DNA of 64,000 bases, taken from the NCBI RefSeq assembly GCF_026965555.1, contig NZ_CP114040.1, positions 8,220,001 through 8,284,000 on the forward strand, given 5' to 3'. The notes under the pieces are model-generated. The model was given only the letters and a program-made list of their open reading frames with translations, did not search any database and had not been told where the DNA came from. This DNA comes from Nannocystis punicea (lineage in GTDB: Bacteria; Myxococcota_A; Polyangia; Nannocystales; Nannocystaceae). The position numbers and the translations under genes were made by a program. Positions 18,434 through 27,728 of this stretch are shown here, piece by piece; positions within the stretch are counted from its first letter, which is position 1, and every line of letters starts with the position of its first letter.

Positions 18434-19573
18434 ATGCACACGCCTCGTGAAGATGAGGGGCCGGCGGTCACGCACCGCGTGCCCTTCGTGCTCGTCGGCT
18501 TCGACCGCGAGCTGCGGGTCTCCGAGTGGAACGCGCGCGCCGAGCAGCAATTCGGCCGCACCGCCGCCGAGGCCCGCGGGCGCAGCGTCGCCGAGCTGCT
18601 TCCGCTCGCCGACGGCGACTGGCGCGACCTGTGGACCGAGCGCGACGACGCCGCCCCGGTGTGGCTGAACCACGCCGATGGCCGCACCTGGGAGTGGACC
18701 GTCGCGCCCGCGCGCCAGGGCGACCAGGTCGTGGGCGTCGTCTGCTACGGCGCCGACGTGACCGCCCGCGCCGCGACCGCGCGGACGGCCGAGCTCGAGC
18801 ACGTCATGCTGCGCGTCCTGGTCGACAACCTGCCGCTGGTCGTCTGCGCCTACGCCGCCGACGGCACCTACCTGTACGTCGGCGGCCAGGGCCTCGCCGC
18901 GACTTCGCTGACGCCGGAGCAGATGGTCGGCAAGAACCCGCTCGTGATGTTCGCCGACAACCCCGACTCGGTGCAGTTCATCCGCCACGGCCTCGAGGGC
19001 ACGCCGTCGCGCATGACGATCGAGTCGCTCGGCCGCTGGTGGGACAGCTGGCACATCCCGGCCCCGCCCGACAACCGCGCCGCCCTGGTCAGCATGTCGC
19101 TCGACGTCACCGAGGCGGTCGACCGCGAGCGCGAGATGCGGAACAAGCTCGAGCTCATCGAGCGCCAGCAGCGGGTGATCCGCGAGCTCTCGACCCCGAT
19201 CATCGAGGTGTGGGAGGGCGTGCTCGTCATGCCGATCATCGGCCTCGTCGACAGCATGCGGACGTCCGAGATCATGGACAGTCTGCTGCAGAGCGTCGGC
19301 CGCATGCGCGCCAAATTCGCGATCCTCGACCTCACCGGCATCGAGGTCGTCGACACCGCGACCGCCAACCACCTGCTGGCGATGATCCGCGCGACCCGCC
19401 TGCTCGGCGCCGAGGGCATCCTCACCGGCATCCACCCCGGCATCGCCCAGACGATCGTCACCCTCGGCGTCGACCTGCGCGGCTTCATCGTCCACGCGAC
19501 CCTGCGCCAGGCCCTCAAGCACTGCCTGGCCGCCGCCGGCGACGACCCGCGCGCCCACGCCCGCCAATTCTAG
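18434..19573 (+). CDS. PAS-PAS-STAS sensor, RsbR-like
   Basis: 379 residues. Two PAS-like domains (about 15-125, with ELRVSEWNARAEQQFGRTAA; and about 130-240, with LPLVVCAYAADGTYLYVGG), a short coiled coil (EREMRNKLELIERQQRVI), then an RsbR-type STAS domain introduced by the hallmark RELSTPIIEVW. The STAS motif ILDLTGIEVVDTATANHL holds the Thr region phosphorylated in stressosome RsbR proteins. Inferred stressosome-type signal integrator. A paralogous STAS domain with a globin sensor lies at 21278-22210; no RsbS, RsbT or RsbU gene is in the window. Confidence 0.88.
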   Translation: MHTPREDEGPAVTHRVPFVLVGFDRELRVSEWNARAEQQFGRTAAEARGRSVAELLPLADGDWRDLWTERDDAAPVWLNHADGRTWEWTVAPARQGDQVVGVVCYGADVTARAATARTAELEHVMLRVLVDNLPLVVCAYAADGTYLYVGGQGLAATSLTPEQMVGKNPLVMFADNPDSVQFIRHGLEGTPSRMTIESLGRWWDSWHIPAPPDNRAALVSMSLDVTEAVDREREMRNKLELIERQQRVIRELSTPIIEVWEGVLVMPIIGLVDSMRTSEIMDSLLQSVGRMRAKFAILDLTGIEVVDTATANHLLAMIRATRLLGAEGILTGIHPGIAQTIVTLGVDLRGFIVHATLRQALKHCLAAAGDDPRAHARQF

Positions 19574-20200
19574 CGGCGCCCGCCCGCGTCGACCGGCCCC
19601 GCGCTCCGCGGAGTCGGCCGAGCTCGACCGCGCGATCCGGCGCCCGGACGACGAGCGTCCGTTCCTCCACGACGCCCTCGAGCTCGCGCTCGGCGACGCG
19701 GACAGCCCGGTCGACGCGCAGCTCGTCGCGGCCGGAGATCCGCGCGCACCGAATCGCTGGGCCGCGGTCGACGATCCCTCCGTGGTCGCGCGATTCATTC
19801 GAGTAGGCCGACCTGCTCCACCGCAACACCACCCTGAACCGCAGCAGCGCCAGAGCTCGCTGCGGTCCGCGCTGCGACGATGGACGACCTCTCCTTCGCC
19901 CGCGAGGTCGCACCCCGAGGAGAGCTGCGCAGCAGGCGCCGCACAGGCAGCGGCCGGGGAGATGCGGCCACGACCGACCTCACGATCGCGTCCTCGAATC
20001 GTGTGGGCTGGATCTTGGAATTTCGTCGATGACGACGAATACCGCGGTCTGATGATTATCCCGAGACGATCGCCCATCCGGCGCGGCCGTCCATGAATGC
20101 CGACACCCCGGTACAACCATTCATCGCGACGCGCGAAGAAAGTCCCTTGAAGACGAGGACGATCACTCGTAGGTTGTGCCTCGGAAAACGGGGGATCACC
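19574..20200 (+). other. Long gap; possible decayed coding segment
   Basis: 627 bp. From about 19608 to 19800 one plus-strand frame reads with good codon bias (AELDRAIRRPDDERPFLHDA, then LELALGDADSPVDAQLV) but has no usable start and degenerates afterwards. It could be a gene remnant. The sequence nearest the M57 gene is less GC-rich. No RNA gene was seen. Confidence 0.35.
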
Positions 20201-21004
20201 ATGATGTTGCGGAAGGCGTGTGTGGTATCGGCGATGTTCCTCTTCGCTTGCGGCGAATCGGAGGTCATCGACGGCGCGGAGCTCGAGGCGGTGAATCAGG
20301 AGATCGTCGACAACCTCCTGGCCGCGGGTTACCCGGACAGCGAGATCGAGGTCGGTGACGACGGCGTGGTCGTGGTGGGCGGCGACGCGGTCGTCACTCT
20401 GGCGGCGTCGCGGGAGATGCTCGGCCTCGACGGCCACGAGGAGCACGCGGGCGAGATGCGGTTCCGGCAGTACCGGACGACCAACCTGGTCGCCGCCGAC
20501 GTCGCCGTCATCTGCGTCGACGGGTCGAGCTACACCGGGACGCTGAGCGCCGCGCTCGACAAGGCGATCGCCAACTACACCAGCCTGAACCTGTCGTTCG
20601 ACATGGTGCGGACCCAGGGCAACGACGCCGGTTGCGACGCCGAGATCACCATGACCGCCAAGGGCGGGGCCGGCGGCTCGTCCGGCTTCCCGGAGGGCGG
20701 GCTGCCTTACCACACGGTCAACGTCGGCAAGTCCACCGCCAATTACGGGCTCGCCGTCGCCACGCACGTCATCACCCACGAGCTGGGGCACTGCGTCGGC
20801 TTCCGCCACACCGATTACTACAACCGCGCCATCAGCTGCGGCACCGGCGGCAACGAGGGCGACGCCGGCGTCGGCGCGATCCACATCCCCGGCACGCCCA
20901 CCGACGCCGTCCTCAACGGCTCGGTCATGAACTCGTGCTTCAATCAGGGCAGCACCGGGCAGTGGACGCCCAGCGATCTCACCGCGATCAACACCCTCTA
21001 TTAG
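20201..21004 (+). CDS. M57-family zinc metalloprotease, lipoprotein
   Basis: 267 residues. The ATG at 20201 (or 20204) follows GGGGGA by about 6 bp; lipobox FLFAC. A propeptide-like region leads to the catalytic zinc motif HELGHCVGFRH (H193, E194) and a Met-turn in NGSVMNSCF. The substrate cleft strand SSGFPEGGLPYHTVNVG is typical of the M57 'dual-action HEIGH' peptidases common in Nannocystis and Bacteroidota. Inferred secreted or lipid-anchored protease for prey digestion. It sits between two STAS sensor genes on the same strand. Confidence 0.9.
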   Translation: MMLRKACVVSAMFLFACGESEVIDGAELEAVNQEIVDNLLAAGYPDSEIEVGDDGVVVVGGDAVVTLAASREMLGLDGHEEHAGEMRFRQYRTTNLVAADVAVICVDGSSYTGTLSAALDKAIANYTSLNLSFDMVRTQGNDAGCDAEITMTAKGGAGGSSGFPEGGLPYHTVNVGKSTANYGLAVATHVITHELGHCVGFRHTDYYNRAISCGTGGNEGDAGVGAIHIPGTPTDAVLNGSVMNSCFNQGSTGQWTPSDLTAINTLY

Positions 21005-21277
21005 CGGCTCCCGCATTGACGGCACTCGCTGCCTGACAGCCGACGCGGCCGCGGATTCTCGTCACCGCGCCGGTGTCCGCCGGGCCCGTGCGTCGCACAT
21101 CGTCAGCGAACCTGCCCAAACGTCATTGTGCGAGGCCGTGAGGCCTTCGTATCCGTGTACCGGCGCGGGTGCGACGATCGCCGGCCGAGCGCCTCGCGCG
21201 CCGGCAATCACAGCACGATCGACGCGATCACAACGACACTCCTCGGAGGCCCGAGCGGATCTGGTATCGTCCCCGCG

Positions 21278-22210
21278 ATGAGACGCGACCTGCCTCCTGC
21301 ACAGGCGCTGCGCGCCCGTGTCGATCTCGACGAGCGCGAGCTGGCGACCCGGCGCGCCTACTTCGAGCTCGAAGACGCCGACCTCGAGCAGCTCGCGCAC
21401 CTGGAGTCCTTCGCGCAGAAGCACATGGACGAGGTGGTGGAGGAGTTCTACCGCCTGCTCCTCGGCCACGGCGCGTCGCGCGGCTTCTTCCCGGACGAGG
21501 CCGCCATCGCCCGCGTCAAGCGGCTGCAGCGCGAATACTTCATGCAGCTGTTCTCGGGGCGGTGCGACCTCGCGTACGTCGAGGATCGCCTGCGGGTCGG
21601 CGCGGGGCACGAGGCGATCGGGATGCAGCCGCGCTGGTACATCGGCGCCTATCGGCACTACCTCTCGATCCTCCACGACAAGATCTTCGCCGACTTCCCC
21701 GATCCGGCCGAGGCGAGCGCCGTCTACGCGCCCCTTCTCAAGCTCGTCATGTTCGACATGTCGCTGGCGATCGACGCGTACATCGCCGCGAACCTCGAGA
21801 CCATCGGCCGCCACCAGGCCGCGCTCCGCGAGCTCTCGACGCCGATCGCCAAGGTCCACGACCGCGTCCTGCTGCTGCCCCTGATCGGCGCCATCGACGC
21901 CCAGCGGGCGCAGCAGGTGATGGACATCGTGCTCCTCCGGCTGGTCGAGGAGCACGCCAGCGTCCTCATCATCGACATCGCCGGCGTCGCCGCCGTCGAC
22001 ACCAGCGTCGCCGCGCACCTCGTCAAGACGATCGCCGCCATGCGCCTCGTCGGCGCCCGGGCCATCCTCACCGGCATCAGCCCGCAGGTGGCGCGCACCC
22101 TCACCGAGTTCGGCGTCGACCTCGGCCCGGTGCCGACGCTGGCGCACCTGCAGGAGGGCATCGAGCTCGCGCTCGAGATGGTCGGCAAGCAGATCACCGA
22201 GCGCCCGTGA
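21278..22210 (+). CDS. Globin-coupled STAS sensor, RsbR-like
   Basis: 310 residues. N-terminal sensor globin (about 1-185): the F-helix signature RVGAGHEAIGMQPRWYIGAY places the proximal heme ligand at His111. A STAS domain (about 190-305) starts with RELSTPIAKVHD and contains IIDIAGVAAVDTSVAAHL. This is the architecture of globin-containing RsbR stressosome proteins, sensing O2 or redox gas through heme. No partner kinase is nearby. It is related to the PAS-type protein at 18434, probably by STAS-domain duplication. Confidence 0.92.
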   Translation: MRRDLPPAQALRARVDLDERELATRRAYFELEDADLEQLAHLESFAQKHMDEVVEEFYRLLLGHGASRGFFPDEAAIARVKRLQREYFMQLFSGRCDLAYVEDRLRVGAGHEAIGMQPRWYIGAYRHYLSILHDKIFADFPDPAEASAVYAPLLKLVMFDMSLAIDAYIAANLETIGRHQAALRELSTPIAKVHDRVLLLPLIGAIDAQRAQQVMDIVLLRLVEEHASVLIIDIAGVAAVDTSVAAHLVKTIAAMRLVGARAILTGISPQVARTLTEFGVDLGPVPTLAHLQEGIELALEMVGKQITERP

Positions 22211-22237
22211 ACGGCGCCGGCGCGAGCGAGCGGCCAG

Positions 22238-22366
22238 TCATGCGACCGACAGTCCGCCGTCGACGCGCAGCGTCTGCCCGGTGACGTCGCACCCGGCCGC
22301 GGCCAGCGCCTTGGTGGTCGCAGCGCCGAGGGGGACGGCGCCACCGGTGACGAGCGCGAGCGGCAT
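22238..22366 (-). pseudogene. Internally deleted short-chain dehydrogenase (SDR) remnant
   Basis: Only 42 codons. The start MPLALVTGGAVPLGAATTKA is the SDR Rossmann TGGxxxLG beginning. It continues within about 12 codons into VTGQTLRVDGGLSV, the classical SDR/FabG-like C-terminal motif. The 200 or so residues that normally separate these, including the YxxxK catalytic site, are missing while the frame is preserved. This is best explained by an in-frame internal deletion. It is convergent with the globin-STAS gene. Confidence 0.7.
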
Positions 22367-22484
22367 CGCGCTCGTATACACCCGGGGCCGCGCGCGCCAA
22401 AGCGGTGCTCCGCTCGCGTCCGCTGGGGCGCGAAGCCCGGCCACGCCCTCCATGTCCGCGAACGACCTCGGCTACACTCGACGG

Positions 22485-23243
22485 ATGAGGCTCCTGCTCA
22501 GCAACGACGACGGGTATCTCGCCCCGGGCCTGGCGGCGCTTCATCAGGCCCTGCGGCCGCTCGGCGAGGTCACGGTGGTCGGGCCGGAACAGAACTGCAG
22601 CGGCGCCTCGAATTCCCTCACTCTGTGGCGCCCGCTGTCCGTCTATACCGCGGCGAACGGCTTCCACTACCTGAACGGGACCCCGACCGACTGCGTGCAC
22701 GTCGCGCTCACCGGCATGCTGGACCACAGGCCGGACCTCGTCGTCTCGGGCATCAACAACGGCCAGAACATGGGCGACGACACCCTCTATTCGGGCACCG
22801 TCGCCGCCGCGACCGAGGGCTTCCTGTTCGGCGTGCCGTCGATCGCGTTCTCGCTGGTCGAAAAGAACTGGGCCCACCTCGACGCCGCCGCGCGGGTGGC
22901 CGCCGACATCGTCGAGCACTTCGCCCGCCGCCCGCTGCCGGCGCACACCCTGCTGAACGTCAACATCCCCAACCTGCCGTACGAGGCCCTCGGCGAGTGG
23001 CGGGTCACGCGGCTCGGCAAGCGTCACCCGTCGCAGCCGGTGATTCGTCAGACCAATCCGCGCGGCGAAGACATCTACTGGATCGGCGCCGCGGGCGAGG
23101 CCTTCGACGCCAGCGAGGGCACCGACTTCCACGCGATCGCGCACGGCTGCGTGTCGATCACCCCGCTGCAGCTCGACCTGACCCACACGCAGATGCTGCC
23201 GACCCTGCGCGAGTGGGTGCACGGCCGTCGCGGCGGGCCCTGA
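22485..23243 (+). CDS. surE: 5'/3'-nucleotidase SurE
   Basis: 252 residues. The N-terminus MRLLLSNDDGYLAPGL contains the metal-binding NDDG motif (D8, D9). GPEQNCSGASNSLTL follows, and SGINNGQNMGDDTLYSGTVA is the family signature with the metal-ligand Asn. Length fits SurE, a metal-dependent nucleoside 5'-monophosphatase of nucleotide salvage and stationary-phase survival. The gene stands alone; the usual pcm/nlpD neighbours are absent. A palindromic element follows 30 bp after the stop. Confidence 0.95.
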   Translation: MRLLLSNDDGYLAPGLAALHQALRPLGEVTVVGPEQNCSGASNSLTLWRPLSVYTAANGFHYLNGTPTDCVHVALTGMLDHRPDLVVSGINNGQNMGDDTLYSGTVAAATEGFLFGVPSIAFSLVEKNWAHLDAAARVAADIVEHFARRPLPAHTLLNVNIPNLPYEALGEWRVTRLGKRHPSQPVIRQTNPRGEDIYWIGAAGEAFDASEGTDFHAIAHGCVSITPLQLDLTHTQMLPTLREWVHGRRGGP

Positions 23244-23273
23244 GACCTCGTCGGGCGGCCGCGCCCGATCACG

Positions 23274-23293
23274 ACATGTCCATCCGGACATGG
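23274..23293. repeat. Palindromic element between convergent genes
   Basis: CATGTCC-ATCC-GGACATG (23275-23292) inverted repeat with a 4-nt loop, between the stops of surE and the convergent M1-like peptidase gene. Confidence 0.7.
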
Positions 23294-23519
23294 ACTATCA
23301 TTCTCTCCTGTCACGTGAATCGGAGGTGGGGCGGGCCCGGGACGCCGACGCGGTCGAGCCCTGGCGCCCAGGTCACCGCCGCGGAGGGCGTGCCCTGGCT
23401 CGCGCTGCGCTCGGAGGACCTCCCGCCGGGCGTGCTCCACACAGTGACCGTCCCCGCGGCGAGGAGCGGAGCCAGAGGGCGGCGCTCGGGTCCGGTGGAT
23501 GGGCGGCGGGCCGCGCCGC

Positions 23520-25061
23520 TCACGGTGAATCGCAGCGCTCCGGCGCGAGCGGGGGCGGATCGCCGTCCTGGCCGTGGACGAAGCGATGGAACAGCGCGCG
23601 GACCCGGCCGCCGTCGATCCTGCAGTCGAGGAAGCGCTCGAGCTGCTCGGTGGTCACGGCCTGGCCCGCGTGCGCCTGATAGAACTCGCGCAGGAGCGCG
23701 CGGAGCTCGGCGAGCCCGACCTCGGCGGCGATGGTGGAGAGGAGCTGGGGGCCGGTCTCGTAGGATGGGAACGGCGTGATACGCGTCCACAGGTTGTCCC
23801 CGGCGAGCGTGATCGGCGGGTGGTCCGGCGACAGCGGCGGGGCCTCGAACCCGTCCTCGATCGCCCACGTCGTCCACGCCTCGTCGAACCACGCGTCGCG
23901 CTGCGTCAGCGGGCGGACCGACCGCGCGATCCAGTTGTGGAAGACCTCGTGCCGGACTGCCTCCAATCGGGTGACCGTGCCGCCCGGGTACTCCATCGAG
24001 CCCCCGTCGTGCGAGAGGACGACTGCGAGGAAACGATCGCCGTGCGGGTAAGGGCCGAGCTCCTCGGTCGCGAACTGCAACGCGGGGACGAGCTCGTCCG
24101 CGAATGCGGTGACGTCGTCGGCGCTGCCCGGCCAGAGCTCGCAGCGCCAGACCAGGACGTCGATCGCGTCGGCGGGGAACTCGTCGCGGAGGACGCTGGC
24201 GCTCGGACACAGCTGGACCAGCGGGGTCATGCTGGTGATCTCGGGGAACGCGATCGTCCAGTGATTGTCGGCAATCGCGGTCACCGGCGCGTTGGCGACC
24301 AGCTCGTGCGGGGCGCCGCCCTCGACGACGATCTCGAGCTCGAGGTCGTGCACGTCGTGGATCAAGCTGCCCGGGACCCATTTCTCGGTGAAGCGGCCGC
24401 CGAAGTAGTCGCCGAGGTGAGTGCCCCACGCGACCGCGTCTTCGACCCACACGAAGGACCTCGCGTCCTCCTCGAACGGCTCATCCAGGTGGTACTCGAG
24501 CTCGAGCCGGTGCTCGCCGCACGGGGCGAGCTTGCGGTTGATCGCCAGCATCGTCACCTCGGAGGGCGGGTTGAACGGGACGATCCCGTTCGCCGGCAGC
24601 TCGACGCCGTCGAGCACTGCGCGGTCGATCGGCTGCCGCAGGTCGAAGGCCGGCAGGCCCTCGACCGGCCCGCTGCGAAACTCGAGCGTCGCGCGCCCGA
24701 CCGCCTCCCCCGCGGCCGCGTCGAAGCGCAGCTCGGCGTCGACGCGCGTGACGTCGATCGGCACGATGAGCACGTCCGCGACCTCGACCGGCGGCGGCGC
24801 CCCGGGCAGCGCCTCGCAGCTCGGCGGGGGCTCGCCCGTCGTGTCGGGGACGTCGCCGGTGGTCGTCGGCTGCTCCGTGGTCGTCTCGGCTTCGCCCTGC
24901 GTGGTCGTCTCCGTCGTCGCCGAGGTCGTCGAGGTCGTCGACCCGTCGGTGTCGGGGGCCGCCAGTTCACCCTGGCACGCGCTCGCCACCAGCGCGGCGG
25001 CGCATACGGTCATGCGGAGGACTCGCGGTCGTGGAGCGTTCGTCGCGGGAGCGATCGGCAC
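23520..25061 (-). CDS. M1-family aminopeptidase-like lipoprotein
   Basis: 513 residues from GTG 25061, chosen because it has GGA-rich sequence upstream and gives the signal peptide a basic n-region; the ATG at 25013 would leave only 13 residues before the lipobox (VASAC). Thr/Glu-rich linker, then an N-terminal beta domain, then HEVFHNW (H371, E372, H375) with Glu394 in FDEAW exactly 18 residues further, the M1 gluzincin zinc site. SMEYPGG corresponds to the GAMEN exopeptidase loop, altered. The protein is shorter than typical M1 enzymes and lacks the long helical C-domain. Inferred surface metallopeptidase. Confidence 0.88.
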   Translation of the reverse strand: MPIAPATNAPRPRVLRMTVCAAALVASACQGELAAPDTDGSTTSTTSATTETTTQGEAETTTEQPTTTGDVPDTTGEPPPSCEALPGAPPPVEVADVLIVPIDVTRVDAELRFDAAAGEAVGRATLEFRSGPVEGLPAFDLRQPIDRAVLDGVELPANGIVPFNPPSEVTMLAINRKLAPCGEHRLELEYHLDEPFEEDARSFVWVEDAVAWGTHLGDYFGGRFTEKWVPGSLIHDVHDLELEIVVEGGAPHELVANAPVTAIADNHWTIAFPEITSMTPLVQLCPSASVLRDEFPADAIDVLVWRCELWPGSADDVTAFADELVPALQFATEELGPYPHGDRFLAVVLSHDGGSMEYPGGTVTRLEAVRHEVFHNWIARSVRPLTQRDAWFDEAWTTWAIEDGFEAPPLSPDHPPITLAGDNLWTRITPFPSYETGPQLLSTIAAEVGLAELRALLREFYQAHAGQAVTTEQLERFLDCRIDGGRVRALFHRFVHGQDGDPPPLAPERCDSP

Positions 25062-25349
25062 GCCGCCATCTTCCACGATCGCGGACGGCTTGTCGCGGCG
25101 CACTTCAGCGCATGTCCGATTTGGGTCTGGCGCCGCCCCGGGCCCCGAGCATGTCGCGCGCCGCGTCACCGATCCGGGAGAACACTGCGGTGTCGCCCGA
25201 GTACACGCGTGGCACGATCTCACCCTCCTCGCCGAGGGTGGCGAACAGCGTCGTCGCCGTGCCGACCGCGACGCGGCGCCGCGTGTCGCTCGGCCAGGCC
25301 TGCGAGAGGCCGGGGCGAAGAAGGCGGTCGATCGGCGATTCGTAGGTCC

Positions 25350-26192
25350 TCACTGCGCCAGGTCGAGGGCGTCGAGCCGCGCCTCCTGCTTCTGAGCGGG
25401 GGTCTTCTTGTTGTCGTAACCGAACAGCGCGTCGTCCCACGAGCCGTACATCGGATTCGGGATGATGAACCACCGCGAGCCCCACCACGAGGCCCGCTCC
25501 TCGACCATCGCCGCGCGCTCGGGCAGCGCCGGCCGCTCCTTCTCGACGAAGTCGAACAGGTTGTCGCCGAACATGAAGATCACGCGGTGCGTCTTGGCCA
25601 CCTCGGCGCGGCGCGGGCTCTTGTCCTTCCAGCCGCGCGCGACGTCGCGGAAGTAGAACGTGTCGAGGTCGTCGGCGTCGGGGAAGTGCAGCCGCGCGAG
25701 GTTGTCGCGGGTCGCCTCGGCCTGCCGCACGTCGCGGTTCGACAGGTAGAACACCCGGACGCCCTTGGCCGCCGCGGCGCCGAGCAGCGCCACCGCGCCC
25801 GGGATCGCCGTGCCCTTGCGCGCCTCGATCCACGCGTCCCAGGTGGCGGACGAGTACTGGGCTCCGGACACGACGAGGCGCGCCTGATAGGCGCTGTTGT
25901 CGAGCACCGTCTCGTCGACGTCGACGATGATCGCCGGCGGCAGCGCCGAGAAGTCGCCGGTCTGCTCGACCGCCGCGGTCCATGTCGGGTCGGCCAGCGC
26001 GGCCTCCAGCATGTGCCCCGCCGCGGCGTACGCCTGCAGCGCCGCGGCCTCGTACTCGGCGCTCGTCTGCACCCACGCGACCGCGAACAGAGCGTCGTGC
26101 GCGGTCCCGCGGCTCTCGGCGGACGCGTGCTTGCAGGCCAGCGGGGCGGCGGAGACGGCGAGCGCGACGATGAGACGGACGGGCAGCGACAT
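25350..26192 (-). CDS. HAD-type acid phosphatase, lipoprotein e(P4)-like (class C)
   Basis: 280 residues. Lipobox APLAC (Cys20). Class C acid phosphatase/5'-nucleotidase signature IIVDVDETVLDNSAYQ with catalytic D91 and D93; HAD motif II in VFYLSNRD; C-terminal GDNLFDF as the acidic motif; WFIIPNPMYGSW near the end. This matches the outer-membrane e(P4) family that dephosphorylates nucleotides or other phosphomonoesters for uptake. It is in the same orientation as the M1-like gene downstream, 288 bp apart. Confidence 0.92.
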   Translation of the reverse strand: MSLPVRLIVALAVSAAPLACKHASAESRGTAHDALFAVAWVQTSAEYEAAALQAYAAAGHMLEAALADPTWTAAVEQTGDFSALPPAIIVDVDETVLDNSAYQARLVVSGAQYSSATWDAWIEARKGTAIPGAVALLGAAAAKGVRVFYLSNRDVRQAEATRDNLARLHFPDADDLDTFYFRDVARGWKDKSPRRAEVAKTHRVIFMFGDNLFDFVEKERPALPERAAMVEERASWWGSRWFIIPNPMYGSWDDALFGYDNKKTPAQKQEARLDALDLAQ

Positions 26193-26622
26193 GCGCCAGG
26201 AAGCGTAGCGGCAGATCGAGCCGCTCGCGCGTGAAGTTCGGTTGGCACTGCACGGAAGTGCAGCTCCACAACGACCTCCGCCGCGCGAGTCAAGCCCATG
26301 GCGCCCGGCTCGTCGGGTCGACGTCACACTCGCAGCAGTTCGGCGAGCGCACGCGCGTCGATCACGACATACCTGTCCGAAGGGACACCTAACCAAACAC
26401 TTCCACGGCAAGCAGAAGCGCTCTGCTCCCACCCAGGAGTCCAACGGGGGACGCACGCCCCGACCGACGAAGACAAACAGCGCCCGCTCCGCGGTCCTCG
26501 CCCATGACCTGCCTGGTGGCCAGGGCGAGCCCGTCGAAGAGCGGGAGCTTGCAGGGCGCTCGCAACCGTCGGCTCCGGCGATTTCAGCGACTGTGCATCG
26601 CCGGGCGCCGGCGAGGGGTGGC
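26193..26622. other. Intergenic region with a palindromic element
   Basis: 430 bp with no credible gene. At 26371-26390 there is ACCTGTCCGAAGGGACACCT (TGTCC / GGACA arms, CTGTCC variant of the dispersed element), on the 3' side of the minus-strand gene at 26623. The phosphatase gene promoter should lie near 26200-26280. Confidence 0.5.
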
Positions 26623-27150
26623 TCAGCTCGACACCCTCGTGCTGCCGACGGACTCGAGGTAGCCCTGCAGGGTCTTGATGTTGACGTCGTAGGCGGAGGG
26701 ATCGCCGACCGAGATGTTGCCGCGCAGGAAGTAGGCGATCGGCAGGCTCCGGACCGCGAAGAAGCGGGTGAACCCGTCGGGCTGGCCATCCGGCCAGGAC
26801 AGACCGATGGCCCAATTGCGCGACTTGTAGTCGGCGAGCTGCGCCATGATGTTGTGGACGAGGGCGATCTCTTCCTGCCGCTCGCGCTCGATGTAGGCGG
26901 TCACCAGCGCGATGTTCTGTCCGTAGGCCTCCGGCGTGCCGATCGACAGGCCGGCGCCGCGGATGTACGTCACGAAGTTGATGTCGCGCTCGGCGAACGA
27001 GGTGGTGAACCCGTCGGGCTTGCCGGTGTCGCCGTTGAGGCCGATCGCCCAATTGCGCGACTTGTATTCGTTGATCTGACCGATGGTCTCCTTCGCCCAT
27101 TGCGCCTCGGTGAGGAAGGGACGGAAGACGCTGACGTTCGACACTGCCAT
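26623..27150 (-). CDS. Two-fold internal repeat protein, family unknown
   Basis: 175 residues without signal peptide. Two homologous halves (about 18-95 and 96-167): each contains YKSRNWAIGL (from residues 29 and 108), a GxPDGFT segment, an aromatic strand ending in RG, and a (G)xPxAYxxNI helix. Period about 79 residues. RBS GGGGAGA is well placed 7 bp before the ATG, and a consensus-like promoter lies upstream. No catalytic motif is seen; the symmetric architecture recalls small lectins or pseudo-dimeric binding proteins, but this is a guess. Confidence 0.8.
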   Translation of the reverse strand: MAVSNVSVFRPFLTEAQWAKETIGQINEYKSRNWAIGLNGDTGKPDGFTTSFAERDINFVTYIRGAGLSIGTPEAYGQNIALVTAYIERERQEEIALVHNIMAQLADYKSRNWAIGLSWPDGQPDGFTRFFAVRSLPIAYFLRGNISVGDPSAYDVNIKTLQGYLESVGSTRVSS

Positions 27151-27221
27151 GATGATTCTCCCCGCCCGGCGAGCCGCCAGGCCGTGAATGCGCTCGGCCC
27201 AACCGCCGATTCGCCCCTGGG

Positions 27222-27250
27222 TAAATAGACGTCGCCCCCGACGGTGTCAA
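27222..27250 (-). promoter_or_regulatory. Sigma-70-like promoter for the two-fold repeat gene
   Basis: On the minus strand, TTGACA (27250-27245) is followed after exactly 17 bp by TATTTA (27227-27222), about 72 bp upstream of the ATG. The -35 box is perfect, the -10 box matches three of six. The surrounding DNA (27220-27310) is noticeably AT-richer than the window average. Confidence 0.6.
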
Positions 27251-27697
27251 GCGTTTAACAATAGTTTACGGTGATACGAATACGACGATCGTCAGCACTC
27301 GCGCGCAATTGGTTGTTGCTCGAAATCGCCTGACAAACCCCGCTTCGCGGGCACGCAGGCCTCTGCAGCGAGGCCGTGGTATTCGCGACCTGTATATGAA
27401 CCCTGTTCGTGTCACGCGGTCGTCTCGCCGAGACGTCGTCGCGGGCGGCCGAACGTCGGACTGTATCGACTCGTAGCGAGCGGAACGGGTGTAGCGGGGA
27501 ACGACTCCGATGATTCCGCGACAATGGTCGCTTCCGAGCGGCCGGAGCCGCTCTGGCGCCCCGCAAAGTTCGCGCTGTGGGTCGCCGGCCGCGGCTGGGG
27601 AGGCAATGGTATGACTCGCGGTCGTAACAGAGTTCGGATCCGATTCGCCGCTGCGGGCCGCGAGGCCTATAAGGATGGAGGCGCCGGATCGGCGGAG
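27251..27697. other. Intergenic region, less GC-rich, no gene seen
   Basis: About 450 bp upstream of the promoter. Several AT-rich patches occur (GTTTAACAATAGTTTACGG, 27252-27270). Reading frames are Arg/Ser-rich without RBS or known motifs. No RNA fold or tRNA was recognised. Confidence 0.4.
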
Positions 27698-27713
27698 GGC
27701 GGGGCGCCCCGCC
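27698..27713 (-). terminator. GC palindrome downstream of the secreted-protein gene
   Basis: GGCGGGGCGCCCCGCC, a perfect 16-bp palindrome extended by GGAGG/CCTCC with one bulge, starting 16 bp after the stop of the 27729-28241 gene. A plausible terminator hairpin without a T-tract. Confidence 0.4.
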
Positions 27714-27728
27714 TCCCGCGCCCCCGGC

